Assembly (NCBI RefSeq): GCF_900130035.1
Contig: NZ_FQXQ01000001.1
Coordinates: 434,001-498,000 of the forward strand
Length of the DNA: 64,000 nt
From: Wenyingzhuangia marina
Lineage (GTDB): Bacteria; Bacteroidota; Bacteroidia; Flavobacteriales; Flavobacteriaceae
Direction: 5' to 3'
Shown: positions 8,276 through 16,441 of the stretch, piece by piece
How positions within the stretch are numbered: the first letter of the stretch is position 1
Layout of the letters: each line of letters begins with the position of its first letter
Position numbers and translations under genes: made by a program
Notes under the pieces: generated by a model
Seen by the model: the letters and a program-made list of their open reading frames with translations, nothing else
Databases searched by the model: none
Told to the model about the DNA's origin: nothing

Positions 8276-8947
8276 TTAATATTTTAATTTAAATTTTATG
8301 TAGGTAATTGCTTTGCCTACTTCAAGGTATTGGCTTTCGTAATACGTTTGTATCTGAGTTACTTCTTCTGGAGCTCCTTCTTGTATATATACATCATGAT
8401 TTGCATAAATGACTTCGTGACCTTGTCCGTGTAACAATCCAAGCGTGTATCCATGCATAAACTCACTATCAGTTTTTAAATGCATAATTCCTTCTGAATT
8501 TAACACCTTATGGTATCTCTTTAAAAAGGCATCACCCGTCATACGGTGCTTGGTTCTTTTGTATTTTATTTGTGGATCTGGAAAAGTAATCCAAATTTCA
8601 TTGACTTCATTTTCAGCAAAAATAAAATCAACCAATTCTATTTGAGTACGCACAAACGCAACATTGGATATATTCTCTTCAGTTGCTGTTTTGGCACCAC
8701 GCCAAAAACGAGCTCCCTTAATATCTATACCAATATAATTTACGTTTGGATTTCTTTGTGCCAAAGCCACTGTATATTCTCCTTTACCACAACCCAATTC
8801 TAAAACGATAGGATTGTTGTTTCCAAAGAATTCATTCCACTTACCTTGATACTTAAAACCAGATGTTACTTCTTCTCTAGTTGGCTGTATAACGTTTTCA
8901 AACGTTTCGTTTTCATTAAAACGTTTTAACTTATTTTTACTTCCCAA
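8276..8947 (-). CDS. trmB: tRNA (guanine-N7-)-methyltransferase TrmB
   Basis: TrmB uses S-adenosylmethionine to methylate G46 in the variable loop of several tRNAs. The 223-residue protein shows the Rossmann-fold SAM motif I (VLELGCGKGEYTVALA, near residues 49-64), the acidic end of beta-2 in YIGIDIKGARFWRGA, and the family motif IWITFPDPQIKYKRTKHRM that carries the catalytic Asp and tRNA-binding basic residues. Length is normal for the family. It begins 9 bp downstream of a small DUF6341-like gene and is likely co-transcribed with it. A strong terminator follows. Confidence 0.97.
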   Translation of the reverse strand: MGSKNKLKRFNENETFENVIQPTREEVTSGFKYQGKWNEFFGNNNPIVLELGCGKGEYTVALAQRNPNVNYIGIDIKGARFWRGAKTATEENISNVAFVRTQIELVDFIFAENEVNEIWITFPDPQIKYKRTKHRMTGDAFLKRYHKVLNSEGIMHLKTDSEFMHGYTLGLLHGQGHEVIYANHDVYIQEGAPEEVTQIQTYYESQYLEVGKAITYIKFKLKY

Positions 8948-8956
8948 TCTAGTCTC

Positions 8957-9166
8957 TTATTTTGGTAAATCTTCAGTATCTGTATCTTTAAATTTCTTAG
9001 ATTCTTTCATCCAATAAGCAAAGTATACCAATGCTACTATTACAAATACAAAGTTAATTGCGTTAGAACCCCACCAAGAACCACTAAAACGTAATGCTTT
9101 AAATGGTAAGAATAATCCTTTTGTAAATAAATCGTCTATTGCGTGAAAGATATTTAATGCGATCAT
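8957..9166 (-). CDS. Small membrane protein, DUF6341-like
   Basis: A 69-residue protein with one clear membrane helix (AINFVFVIVALVYFAYWM) and a charged C-terminus, preceded by an amphipathic DDLFTKGLFLPFKALRF segment. The pattern matches small flavobacterial proteins grouped as DUF6341. The longer reading frame could start at 9187, but a perfect TACTTTTG minus-7 box on the minus strand at 9190-9197 would place the transcript start inside or after that codon, so I prefer the ATG at 9166. It is 9 bp upstream of trmB. Function unknown. Confidence 0.7.
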   Translation of the reverse strand: MIALNIFHAIDDLFTKGLFLPFKALRFSGSWWGSNAINFVFVIVALVYFAYWMKESKKFKDTDTEDLPK

Positions 9167-9189
9167 AATGATAATATTTTTATGCAAAG

Positions 9190-9197
9190 CAAAAGTA
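9190..9197 (-). promoter_or_regulatory. Minus-7 box upstream of DUF6341-trmB
   Basis: TACTTTTG on the minus strand is a full match to the Bacteroidota minus-7 consensus TAnnTTTG. It lies 24 bp before the preferred start codon. No clear TTG minus-33 element is seen at the right spacing. Confidence 0.5.
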
Positions 9198-9255
9198 ATA
9201 AAAGTTATCGTTACTTAATTGCTTAAAAGCTATTTTTAAGAGGTATAAATTTCAA

Positions 9256-9981
9256 TTAATTTCTTCCTTTCTCATTAGGATATAAACTTGGTAGTGGATC
9301 ACTTTGCCAAAACTCCTTAGTACCAACATCCATAATTGTTAAAGCATTAGTGAAAGCGGCTCCTGTATCAACATTCCAAACATTAGCTGCTTGGAAAGGT
9401 ATGTTGATATTTATTTTAGATAAAGCAGTATGACCTATAAAAATTTCTTTATATAACTTTAGTCTTTCTGGATAAAATTTATCTTCTAAAGACAAATCTC
9501 TACTTGCCAATGCAGTTTCCCATAAAGACCTATCCCAATAAAACATTTTAGTAAAATGTTCATCTTCTACTCCTCTTACATTGGTAAAACCAGCGTGAAC
9601 AAATAATCTATTTTGATTGTCTAAATAATAGTTTTCTAAATTCTCTAGAAAATGAATATGAATTTTAATAAAATTATAAGGCCTATCCGCATAAGAGTTT
9701 ATAGTAGCTTGACCACCATGAAATAGCCAATTAGGATTGTCTTTAGATTTTGTTAACCAATCATAAAACAACTCATCATGATTTCCTCTTAAGAAAATAC
9801 AATCGTGTGAAGACTTAAGAGAGATTAGTTTATTAATTACTTCAAATGATTGTCCCCAACCATCTACATAATCTCCTAAAAAAATTAATAAATCATTAGG
9901 TGTTACTTGAGCTCTATCAAGAACCTGCTCTAAAGCTTTTAATCCACCGTGAATATCTCCTATAACTAATGTTCTACTCAT
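9256..9981 (-). CDS. PPP-family serine/threonine phosphatase-like metallophosphoesterase
   Basis: The 241-residue protein carries the calcineurin-like metal-binding motifs in order: GDIHG (residues 8-12), GDYVDG (36-41), GNHDE (66-70) and a later VHAG, which supply the two-metal active site. These small PPP enzymes dephosphorylate proteins or dinucleotide polyphosphates (ApaH-like); the substrate cannot be told from sequence. There is no signal peptide, so it should be cytoplasmic. It stands as a single minus-strand gene behind a terminator. Confidence 0.9.
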   Translation of the reverse strand: MSRTLVIGDIHGGLKALEQVLDRAQVTPNDLLIFLGDYVDGWGQSFEVINKLISLKSSHDCIFLRGNHDELFYDWLTKSKDNPNWLFHGGQATINSYADRPYNFIKIHIHFLENLENYYLDNQNRLFVHAGFTNVRGVEDEHFTKMFYWDRSLWETALASRDLSLEDKFYPERLKLYKEIFIGHTALSKININIPFQAANVWNVDTGAAFTNALTIMDVGTKEFWQSDPLPSLYPNEKGRN

Positions 9982-10020
9982 AATTATTTTTGTGAATTTA
10001 AAGATAGGGATAAAACATAA

Positions 10021-10050
10021 AAAAACCGATAGTAGTCACTAACGGTTTTT
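10021..10050 (-). terminator. Terminator after the 10.1-10.5 kb gene
   Basis: AAAAACCG and CGGTTTTT pair around an inner TAGT/ACTA stem with one mismatch. On the minus strand the hairpin is followed by a run of seven T. It separates the hypothetical gene at 10103-10495 from the phosphatase gene. Confidence 0.75.
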
Positions 10051-10102
10051 GTGTATAAACTAAATTTTGTGCTTTATAATTCTTTTAAAAACAATATTAT
10101 TT

Positions 10103-10495
10103 TTATTGGTTTTTTATTTTGTTATATAAATTAATCTCATCGTTAGACAAACATAATTTTTGTATAAACAAATTGTTTGTTACAAGGTAAAATAGTTTGT
10201 TATAAGCTAACGTAAGTTCTCCAAAGGAAGCTCTATATAAGTTTGCATCATAGGGAGATGATCTTAAACCACTTAAAAAAGTTTTGGTTTTATTAGTAAC
10301 CTCAATCCCCATAAGATCTAAATAAACATCATAATTAGTAACAAACTGTAATATAATTTTATCTAATATGTTTTGGATTTTGTCTAACTCTTGAGACGAT
10401 ATACCTATGTTTTTTGGCGATTGTTTATCACATGAATTAGAAATAAAATTATAATTTTCCTTAGGCAATAAATTTTTGTAAACAGATAATATCAT
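10103..10495 (-). CDS. Hypothetical cytoplasmic protein
   Basis: The 130-residue protein has no signal peptide, no membrane helix and no motif I recognise. It is rich in Asn, Lys, Leu and Ile and is probably mostly helical. Two cysteines (in SNSCDKQS and KLCLSND) are not in a metal-binding pattern. It lies downstream of the 7TM/LuxR regulator gene on the same strand, with a perfect palindrome and an extra half-site in the 90 bp between them, so it may be a target of that regulator. It has its own terminator. The gene and its neighbour look more AT-rich than the flanking genes. Confidence 0.65.
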   Translation of the reverse strand: MILSVYKNLLPKENYNFISNSCDKQSPKNIGISSQELDKIQNILDKIILQFVTNYDVYLDLMGIEVTNKTKTFLSGLRSSPYDANLYRASFGELTLAYNKLFYLVTNNLFIQKLCLSNDEINLYNKIKNQ

Positions 10496-10541
10496 AATAG
10501 TAGAATTTACTACAAACTTCTGTTATCTTTTTTAAAATAAG

Positions 10542-10548
10542 CCTATAC
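10542..10548 (-). promoter_or_regulatory. Second copy of the CCTATAC half-site
   Basis: CCTATAC here repeats the left half of the palindrome at 10564-10581 with start-to-start spacing of 22 bp, about two helical turns. It could be an additional half-site for the same regulator upstream of the 10495 start codon. Confidence 0.35.
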
Positions 10549-10563
10549 CATAGTACAAATCAA

Positions 10564-10581
10564 CCTATACTTAAGTATAGG
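10564..10581. promoter_or_regulatory. Perfect 18-bp palindrome, candidate LuxR-type operator
   Basis: CCTATACTTAAGTATAGG is a perfect, loopless 18-bp palindrome 4 bp past the stop of the 7TM/LuxR gene and 69 bp upstream of the hypothetical gene. There is no T-tract, so it does not look like a terminator. LuxR-family regulators often bind 18-20 bp palindromes, which makes this a candidate operator. Binding is inference. Confidence 0.45.
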
Positions 10582-10585
10582 ATGT

Positions 10586-11986
10586 CTATTTTTCTAGGCT
10601 CAGTTTAAATTGTAAAAACATCGGAGTAATTTCTGTTCGCTTTTTTACGTCTAATTTTCTAAAAATATTTGATATATGATATTTAACTGTTACCTCTTGA
10701 ATAAAAAGTTTTTCAGAAATTTCTTTATTAGTTTTTCCTAAAAGGATATAATTTATAATTTCTTTTTCTCTTAGCGTTAGATCATACTTTTTTACAAAAC
10801 TTTCAAAAATTTCTTCATTTGATTTTTTTTTGAATGTGTCGCTTTTTTTAATATTCTCAATCAAATTTTCTTTGATTACTCCGTTCCTATAAGAAATTGC
10901 GTATAAAAAAACAGTCATTTCAAATAAACTACTCATTTTAAGATACCTATTTGAAAAATCAAAATAATGTATTCCAAAATCAAAAGGAAGTATATACAAA
11001 ATATTTGAAATAAAAAGAATAAGATATCCTATTACGGAAAACCTAGCATAAACATGTTTATTAAATAATAAAAACCCTATTAACAAGTAAGTTAGCAATA
11101 TGGTTGTATTTAAAATTTTACCTAAAGAATACCATAACAAGTAACCACTTAAAGTATAAATGACATAGAAAATGGTATTCAAAATGATTAATAAAAAAAT
11201 AAATTTTATTAACCTAGGATAAAACTTTTTTATACCAATTGCCTCATTTGTAAATAAAGATAAGGAGACAACCAATACTAGTTGTAGAAAAACATCTATA
11301 AATTTCACAAAGATTGTATTTGCAAAAAAACCATCTATCTCTGCTAATATTAATATTATGCTTAATAATAAAACACTGTAATACAAATAAAACTTATCTC
11401 TTGTATTAACATAAAAAAAGACATTAATTAATAAAATAATAAGAGAAATTCCGTAAAAAAAACCAAGTTCTAATTGATTTTGTATTTTGTAGTCAGAAAA
11501 TTCATGTTTATCAAAAACTTTTAAGGGAAAATAGGTGCTTTTAGTAAAATCAACTTTAAAATAATACTCTACCAACTCGTTATCAGTTATTGAAGTAGAG
11601 ATAGCAATATCCTTTTCCTTAAGATCTTTAATAGCATAAATTTCAAGAATTTGATGGTTTTCATGCCTATATATTGTAAGGTTGTTAAAACACTCTGCAT
11701 TTATTGAAAACACAAGATCTTTTGTTTCCTTAGATACATTTTTAACTTTTAACCTATACCATATACTTAAATTTCTTTGCCCAAAAAAAGATTTTTTATT
11801 TATCTTAAATTCTGAATTATTAACTATGTCTTTAGGCTCTATTTTTTTTAAAGTATCTAGAACATAGTACAAGTCATGGGTGCAGACTCTTGATTTAAAT
11901 GCATCATCAATTATTAACTTATCTTGTGAATAAATTGACTGGAATAATAAACAGAATAGTAAACTATATTTAATAGAAAAATTCAA
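10586..11986 (-). CDS. 7TM-DISM membrane sensor with LuxR-type DNA-binding domain
   Basis: The 466-residue product joins, in order, a signal peptide (to about residue 20), a periplasmic DISM-type beta-sandwich domain (about 21-165, with the SIWYRLKVKN signature), a seven-helix membrane module (about 173-370, beginning LGFFYGISLIILLINVFFY) and a C-terminal helix-turn-helix (about 400-460: LTLREKEIINYILLGKTNKEI, then VTVKYHISNIFRKLDV). DISM modules are thought to bind carbohydrates or similar ligands. With the HTH directly attached, it would be a one-protein signal transducer that regulates from the membrane or after release. The usual kinase or cyclase output domain is absent. Ligand and targets unknown. 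Confidence 0.88.
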   Translation of the reverse strand: MNFSIKYSLLFCLLFQSIYSQDKLIIDDAFKSRVCTHDLYYVLDTLKKIEPKDIVNNSEFKINKKSFFGQRNLSIWYRLKVKNVSKETKDLVFSINAECFNNLTIYRHENHQILEIYAIKDLKEKDIAISTSITDNELVEYYFKVDFTKSTYFPLKVFDKHEFSDYKIQNQLELGFFYGISLIILLINVFFYVNTRDKFYLYYSVLLLSIILILAEIDGFFANTIFVKFIDVFLQLVLVVSLSLFTNEAIGIKKFYPRLIKFIFLLIILNTIFYVIYTLSGYLLWYSLGKILNTTILLTYLLIGFLLFNKHVYARFSVIGYLILFISNILYILPFDFGIHYFDFSNRYLKMSSLFEMTVFLYAISYRNGVIKENLIENIKKSDTFKKKSNEEIFESFVKKYDLTLREKEIINYILLGKTNKEISEKLFIQEVTVKYHISNIFRKLDVKKRTEITPMFLQFKLSLEK

Positions 11987-12027
11987 AATTATTAGCTAAT
12001 TAAACACAAAAATACAGTAATAATTCT

Positions 12028-12537
12028 TTACCAATAGTACTTTAACCCATATATAATAACTGCTGGGTTAGTCATGGCAGAAATGGCTATTTTTTTAGAC
12101 AACCTATATTCCAAAGCAATTCCATAAGTTGGATTTAAATTTCCGGAATATAAAAATGTATTATTTAATGGAATGGCATCTACTTTTTGTAATCTTCCTT
12201 TATAACCATATAAAAATCCACCTCCATAATCTATAGAAAATTTTTTGGTGATTTTAATTTTTCTTAAATAAAAGAAAGACATGGAAAAATCATTATAAGA
12301 ATTGTTAAAAACAGAAACTTCAAAAGACTTATAGTTTATAGCTGTATAAAAAGCCCCATGTATCAAAGGGTTTTCTGATTTCTGAAAATGTGTAGCGAAC
12401 GGTAAAAATTTAAATCCATTCTCGGGAGATTCTCCCCAAATAGTAGTCCAAAAACCTCGCTTTTCGACTGGTTGTTCTAACATTTGTGCAGATAACAACT
12501 GAAAAAACAACAAACAAATAATAGGTAATATTTTCAT
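12028..12537 (-). CDS. Small exported barrel, faintly PagP-like
   Basis: The 169-residue protein has a signal peptide (ILPIICLLFFQLLSAQ) and then alternating beta-strand segments ending in LKYYW, as in small 8-strand outer-membrane barrels. By eye it has faint parallels to PagP, the lipid A palmitoyltransferase: LPFATHF with H50, FNNSYNDF with S80, a GGGFLYGYKGR strand and an NPTYG segment. PagP needs His, Asp and Ser; here the Asp position would be Asn and the His-Ser spacing is shorter. The enzyme assignment is therefore weak; outer-membrane barrel is the safer call. It lies downstream of the atp operon terminator. Confidence 0.6.
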   Translation of the reverse strand: MKILPIICLLFFQLLSAQMLEQPVEKRGFWTTIWGESPENGFKFLPFATHFQKSENPLIHGAFYTAINYKSFEVSVFNNSYNDFSMSFFYLRKIKITKKFSIDYGGGFLYGYKGRLQKVDAIPLNNTFLYSGNLNPTYGIALEYRLSKKIAISAMTNPAVIIYGLKYYW

Positions 12538-12675
12538 AGCAATTCGACAAAACTTTTAGCATTAGAGCCTTATATTAAATCGGACGAGAAATTACAAAAA
12601 CCTATTCATAAACAAAATGATTTTATCAGATTTATGCGTGCTAATTTCAATAGATTTTTAACATTCTTTAAAATG

Positions 12676-12707
12676 AAAAACCCCATAACTAAAGTTATGG
12701 GGTTTTT
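12676..12707. terminator. Terminator of the atp operon
   Basis: A 15-bp perfect stem (AAAAACCCCATAACT, loop AA, AGTTATGGGGTTTTT) lies 22 bp beyond the atpG stop on the minus strand, with A/T tracts built into the stem ends. It closes the ATP synthase operon. Confidence 0.9.
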
Positions 12708-12729
12708 CATTTTTGTGAGTTATATGTTA

Positions 12730-13590
12730 CTAATTGTTAAGTGCTTCAGCTCCTCCAACAATTTCTAAAATTTCTCCAGTAATTGCTGCCTGACGAGCTT
12801 TATTGTATGTTAACAATAAATCATCTCTTAAATCCTTAGCATTGTCAGTTGCTTTATGCATAGCAGTCATACGAGCACCATGTTCAGCAGCAAAAGAATC
12901 TCTAATTGCTTTGTATAATTGTGTTTTTAAAGATTTAGGAATCAAAGCCTCTACAATTTCTTCTTTTGATGGTTCAAAAATATAATCAGAAACAGCATTT
13001 CCTTCAATTTCTACAGGTTGAATTGGTAAAAATTGTTCTAAAGTAGCAATTTGAGTTGCTGCATTTTTAAACACATTGTATATCACTTCAATTTTATCAA
13101 ACTTATTATCAGCATACATTTCCATTAATTGCTCAGCAATAACAGTAACGTTGTTAAATGTTAAATCATCAAAAACTTGAGTATTGTTTTCAACTACATT
13201 ATATCTTTTCGATAAAATATCATTTGCCTTTTTACCAATAGTATATAAAGTAACTTCTTTACCTTGATATTTCTCTTTAATAACTTGCTCTGTTTTTTTA
13301 ACTATAGAAGAGTTAAAACCACCACACAAACCTCTGTTTGAAGAAACAACAACTAATAAAACTTTAGAAACTTCTCTTTGTTCTGCATAAACACCTCCTG
13401 CTTCAGCATCTAAAGTAGCACTTAAATTTTGCAATAATTCAGTTAATTTATTGGCATATGGACGCATGGCAGTAATAGCGTCTTGTGCTTTTTTTAACTT
13501 TGCAGCAGATACCATCTTCATTGCGCTCGTAATTTTCATTGTAGAGCCAATAGAGGTAATTCTGTTTCTAATCTCTTTTAAGTTTGCCAT
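12730..13590 (-). CDS. atpG: ATP synthase F1 subunit gamma
   Basis: The gamma subunit is the central rotor stalk of F1 that couples ring rotation to the alpha/beta catalytic sites. The 286-residue protein starts MANLKEIRNRITSIGSTMKITSAMKMVSAAKL, the conserved N-terminal helix, shows the middle SSNRGLCGGFN motif and ends with the C-terminal helix ATDNAKDLRDDLLLTYNKARQA-x-IT-x-EILEIVGGA. I choose the ATG at 13590 because the family begins with this helix; an upstream ATG at 13623 would add 11 unrelated residues. It is the last gene of the operon, after a 86-bp gap that contains a hairpin. Confidence 0.97.
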   Translation of the reverse strand: MANLKEIRNRITSIGSTMKITSAMKMVSAAKLKKAQDAITAMRPYANKLTELLQNLSATLDAEAGGVYAEQREVSKVLLVVVSSNRGLCGGFNSSIVKKTEQVIKEKYQGKEVTLYTIGKKANDILSKRYNVVENNTQVFDDLTFNNVTVIAEQLMEMYADNKFDKIEVIYNVFKNAATQIATLEQFLPIQPVEIEGNAVSDYIFEPSKEEIVEALIPKSLKTQLYKAIRDSFAAEHGARMTAMHKATDNAKDLRDDLLLTYNKARQAAITGEILEIVGGAEALNN

Positions 13591-13621
13591 TATTTTTAGT
13601 ATTGAGTAATGAGTATAAAGC

Positions 13622-13653
13622 ACTGAGAAAATGAGTTAACCTCATCTCTCAGT
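13622..13653 (-). promoter_or_regulatory. Hairpin between atpA and atpG
   Basis: ACTGAGA (13622-13628) pairs with TCTCAGT (13647-13653) and ATGAG (13631-13635) with CTCAT (13641-13645) around a TTAAC loop. There is no T-tract, so it is not a typical terminator. It may affect processing or stability of the atp mRNA. Flanking bases belong to a degenerate AGTACTGAGTA-type repeat also seen upstream of lysS. Confidence 0.45.
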
Positions 13654-13676
13654 ACTCAATGCTAATCACTAATTCA

Positions 13677-15251
13677 TTAATATTTTGCAGATACTTCAGC
13701 TGCTACAGCTTCTAAAACGTCTAAAGAAGATTGCTCTAATTTACCAGACTTTAAAGAATCTAATACATCTCTGTGCTTAGTATTTAAGAACTGAATGTAA
13801 TCAGCCTCAAATTCTTTTACCTTGTTTACTGGAACTGCTTTTAATAGGTTCTTAGATCCTGCATAAATAATTGCAATTTGATCTTCTACAGTATAAGGGT
13901 CATTTTGTGCTTGTTTTAAAATTTCTACGTTACGTTGTCCTTTTTCAATAACAGACAATGTAGCTGAATCTAAATCAGAACCAAACTTAGCAAACGCTTC
14001 TAATTCACGGAACTGAGCTTGATCTAATTTTAAAGTACCTGATACTTTTTTCATAGATTTAATCTGTGCGTTACCTCCTACACGTGATACAGAAATACCA
14101 ACGTTAATAGCAGGACGAACTCCAGAGTTAAATAAATCTCCATCTAAGAAAATTTGCCCATCGGTAATAGAAATTACGTTTGTAGGAATATATGCAGAAA
14201 CGTCTCCTGCTTGCGTTTCAATAATTGGCAATGCAGTTAAAGATCCTCCTCCTTTAATTTTTCCAGTTAAAGAAACTGGTGCATCATTCATTTTAGAAGC
14301 AATAGAATCATCATTAATTACTTTTGCGGCACGCTCTAATAATCTTGAGTGTAAGTAAAAAACATCTCCAGGGTAAGCCTCACGTCCTGGTGGTCTTCTT
14401 AATAATAAAGAAATTTCACGGTAGGCAACAGCTTGCTTAGATAAATCATCAAAAACAATTAAAGCTGGTCTTCCAGTATCACGGAAGTATTCACCAATAG
14501 CAGCACCTGCAAATGGAGCATATACCTGCATTGGAGCAGGATCAGAAGCATTAGCAGCAACAATAGTAGTATAAGCTAAAGCACCTTTTTCTTCTAATAA
14601 ATTTACGATTCCAGCAACAGTAGACGCTTTTTGACCTACAGCTACATAAATACAGTAAACTGGTTTACCTGCATCGTAAAATTCTTTTTGATTAATAATA
14701 GTATCAATAGCAACAGTAGACTTACCTGTTTGACGGTCTCCAATAATTAACTCACGTTGTCCACGTCCAACAGGAATCATTGCATCAACAGACTTAATAC
14801 CTGTTTGTAATGGTTCAGTTACCGGCTCACGGAAAATAACCCCAGGAGCTTTACGCTCTAATGGCATTTCAAAAGTTTCACCTGCAATTGGTCCTTTACC
14901 ATCAATAGGATTTCCTAAAGTATCTACAACACGTCCTACAATTCCTTCACCTACATTGATAGAAGCGATTTTTTCAGTTCTTTTTACAGTTGAACCTTCA
15001 GATACTTCTGAAGAAGAACCTAATAATACAACACCTGCATTATCTTCTTCCAAGTTCAATACAATTCCTTGTAAACCTGATTCAAACTCTACTAATTCAC
15101 CATACTGCACATTCGATAATCCGTATACACGTGCAATACCATCTCCAATTTGTAATACAGTACCAACTTCGTTCAAAGATCCTTTAGACTCAAAACTAGT
15201 TAGCTGCTCTTTTAAAATTGCTGATACTTCAGCTGGGTTTATTGCTGCCAT
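13677..15251 (-). CDS. atpA: ATP synthase F1 subunit alpha
   Basis: The 524-residue alpha subunit holds the non-catalytic nucleotide sites of F1. It shows the Walker A loop GDRQTGKS at residues 171-178, the beta-barrel N-terminal domain ([22 protein letters not shown]), the Walker B strand [17 protein letters not shown] and the alpha/beta signature around [14 protein letters not shown], which includes the arginine-finger region. Length and order are normal. It follows atpH after 26 bp. No atpD gene is present in the window, as is usual for Bacteroidota, where beta and epsilon are encoded elsewhere. Confidence 0.98.
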   Translation of the reverse strand: MAAINPAEVSAILKEQLTSFESKGSLNEVGTVLQIGDGIARVYGLSNVQYGELVEFESGLQGIVLNLEEDNAGVVLLGSSSEVSEGSTVKRTEKIASINVGEGIVGRVVDTLGNPIDGKGPIAGETFEMPLERKAPGVIFREPVTEPLQTGIKSVDAMIPVGRGQRELIIGDRQTGKSTVAIDTIINQKEFYDAGKPVYCIYVAVGQKASTVAGIVNLLEEKGALAYTTIVAANASDPAPMQVYAPFAGAAIGEYFRDTGRPALIVFDDLSKQAVAYREISLLLRRPPGREAYPGDVFYLHSRLLERAAKVINDDSIASKMNDAPVSLTGKIKGGGSLTALPIIETQAGDVSAYIPTNVISITDGQIFLDGDLFNSGVRPAINVGISVSRVGGNAQIKSMKKVSGTLKLDQAQFRELEAFAKFGSDLDSATLSVIEKGQRNVEILKQAQNDPYTVEDQIAIIYAGSKNLLKAVPVNKVKEFEADYIQFLNTKHRDVLDSLKSGKLEQSSLDVLEAVAAEVSAKY

Positions 15252-15277
15252 CTTATTTTTATTATTTGATGTATTTT

Positions 15278-15832
15278 TTAATTTTTTGATATGAATTGAC
15301 TGTTGTCAAAACTTCTTTCTAACAATGTTAAACTTCTTGAAACACTTGCATCGTACTGAATGTCTCCAATACGCAAAACAAAACCTCCTATAATTTCAGG
15401 GTTGATAATGTTTTCAATAGTTGTTGCACTTCCTGTTAACTGTTTAATTTTCTCAATAACTTTAGCTTCTAAAACTTTTGTTAAAGGAACTGCAGTAGTA
15501 ACCTGTGCTACTTTAATTGATTTTAAGTGATTGTATATTGCTTGGTAACTTTTTGATACCAATGCCAAAATATCCAAACGTCTTTTCTCTCCTAAAAGCT
15601 TAATTAATTCTAAAGTGTAAGTGTTAATTTGAGATCCAAAAATAGCCTCCAAAGCATTCACTTTTTCAGATGTTTTTACAATCGGACTTTTTAACATTAC
15701 CTCTAAGTCTTGACTTTCAGCAATAGTAGCGGCAATTAATTGCATATCTGCATTTACTGCATCTTCGCTTTTATTGTCTTCTGCAAGATTTAAGATCGCT
15801 TTTGCATATCGCAATGCTGCTCTTGTACTCAT
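15278..15832 (-). CDS. atpH: ATP synthase subunit delta (OSCP)
   Basis: The 184-residue delta subunit connects the peripheral stalk to the top of F1. The N-terminal helical bundle ([16 protein letters not shown]) and the C-terminal signature [33 protein letters not shown] are clear. It starts 7 bp after atpF and is followed 26 bp later by atpA, the usual order. The call rests on the C-terminal motif and on position. Confidence 0.96.
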   Translation of the reverse strand: MSTRAALRYAKAILNLAEDNKSEDAVNADMQLIAATIAESQDLEVMLKSPIVKTSEKVNALEAIFGSQINTYTLELIKLLGEKRRLDILALVSKSYQAIYNHLKSIKVAQVTTAVPLTKVLEAKVIEKIKQLTGSATTIENIINPEIIGGFVLRIGDIQYDASVSRSLTLLERSFDNSQFISKN

Positions 15833-15839
15833 GCTCTTA

Positions 15840-16340
15840 TTAGTTTAAAATAACTTCGTTCAAAGATTTCTCAACCAAAGCTAATTGGCTTTCTTCAGAA
15901 GCTAACTCACTTTTAATTATTTTTTTTGCAATATCTATAGAAATTCCTGCAACTTGAGTTTTTAACTCTGTTAATGCTGCTTGCTTTTCTAACTCAATAG
16001 CTGCTTTTGCATTGGTAATAATAGCTTCTGCCTCAGCATTCGCTTCACCTTTTGCTTCAGAAACAATTTTTTCTTTAATCTCACGAGCTTCTTTTAACAT
16101 TACATCTCTTTCTGCTCTTGCTTCTTTTAAAATTCTTTCATTATCAGCATTTAATGCTTCCAATTCTTTTTTAGCGTTTTCTGCTGCTTTTAATGCATTT
16201 GAAATCCCCTCTTCTCTTGAGTTTAATGCCTCTAAAATTGGTTTCCAAGCAAATTTGCGCATCAAAATAATCAATACTACAAATATAATTGATACCCAGA
16301 CAAATAGACCAAATGAAAAATCGTTAATTAACTTATCCAT
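15840..16340 (-). CDS. atpF: ATP synthase Fo subunit b
   Basis: The 166-residue b subunit forms the peripheral stalk. One N-terminal membrane helix (FSFGLFVWVSIIFVVLIILMRKFAW) is followed by FAWKPILEALNSREEGI and a long charged coiled coil rich in Ala, Glu and Lys. These are the family's standard features. It lies between atpE and atpH; a strong hairpin precedes it in the 101-bp atpE-atpF gap. Confidence 0.96.
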   Translation of the reverse strand: MDKLINDFSFGLFVWVSIIFVVLIILMRKFAWKPILEALNSREEGISNALKAAENAKKELEALNADNERILKEARAERDVMLKEAREIKEKIVSEAKGEANAEAEAIITNAKAAIELEKQAALTELKTQVAGISIDIAKKIIKSELASEESQLALVEKSLNEVILN

Positions 16341-16386
16341 TGATGTTTGTTTTATATATAGTTTGTTTTAATTCTGTTTAATGTTT

Positions 16387-16423
16387 AAATACTATCTACA
16401 ACCAACCGTTGTAGATAGTATTT
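16387..16423 (-). promoter_or_regulatory. Strong hairpin between atpE and atpF
   Basis: A perfect 16-bp stem (AAATACTATCTACAAC and GTTGTAGATAGTATTT, loop CAACC) sits 18 nt after the atpE stop and 46 nt before atpF. On the minus-strand transcript it is not followed by a T-run, so a full terminator is unlikely. It could block 3'-to-5' decay and keep the upstream atpB-atpE mRNA longer-lived, which would suit the need for many c subunits. Confidence 0.6.
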
Positions 16424-16441
16424 GCTTTTTTTGGAAAGGAA

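Noticed and set aside
12529-12772. Plus-strand open frame with protein-like composition across the atp terminator
   Set aside because: It has no ATG near its start, runs through the terminator stem and into atpG antisense. A decayed gene remnant is possible but not supported.
13622-13628. CTGAGA within the atpA-atpG gap, reminiscent of a TPP riboswitch core
   Set aside because: The rest of the TPP core is absent, and the downstream gene is atpG. The bases are explained by the local hairpin.
16012-16371. Plus-strand open frame of 119 codons inside atpF
   Set aside because: Its Ser/Ala/Phe-rich translation is the antisense image of the Ala/Glu/Lys coiled coil of AtpF.
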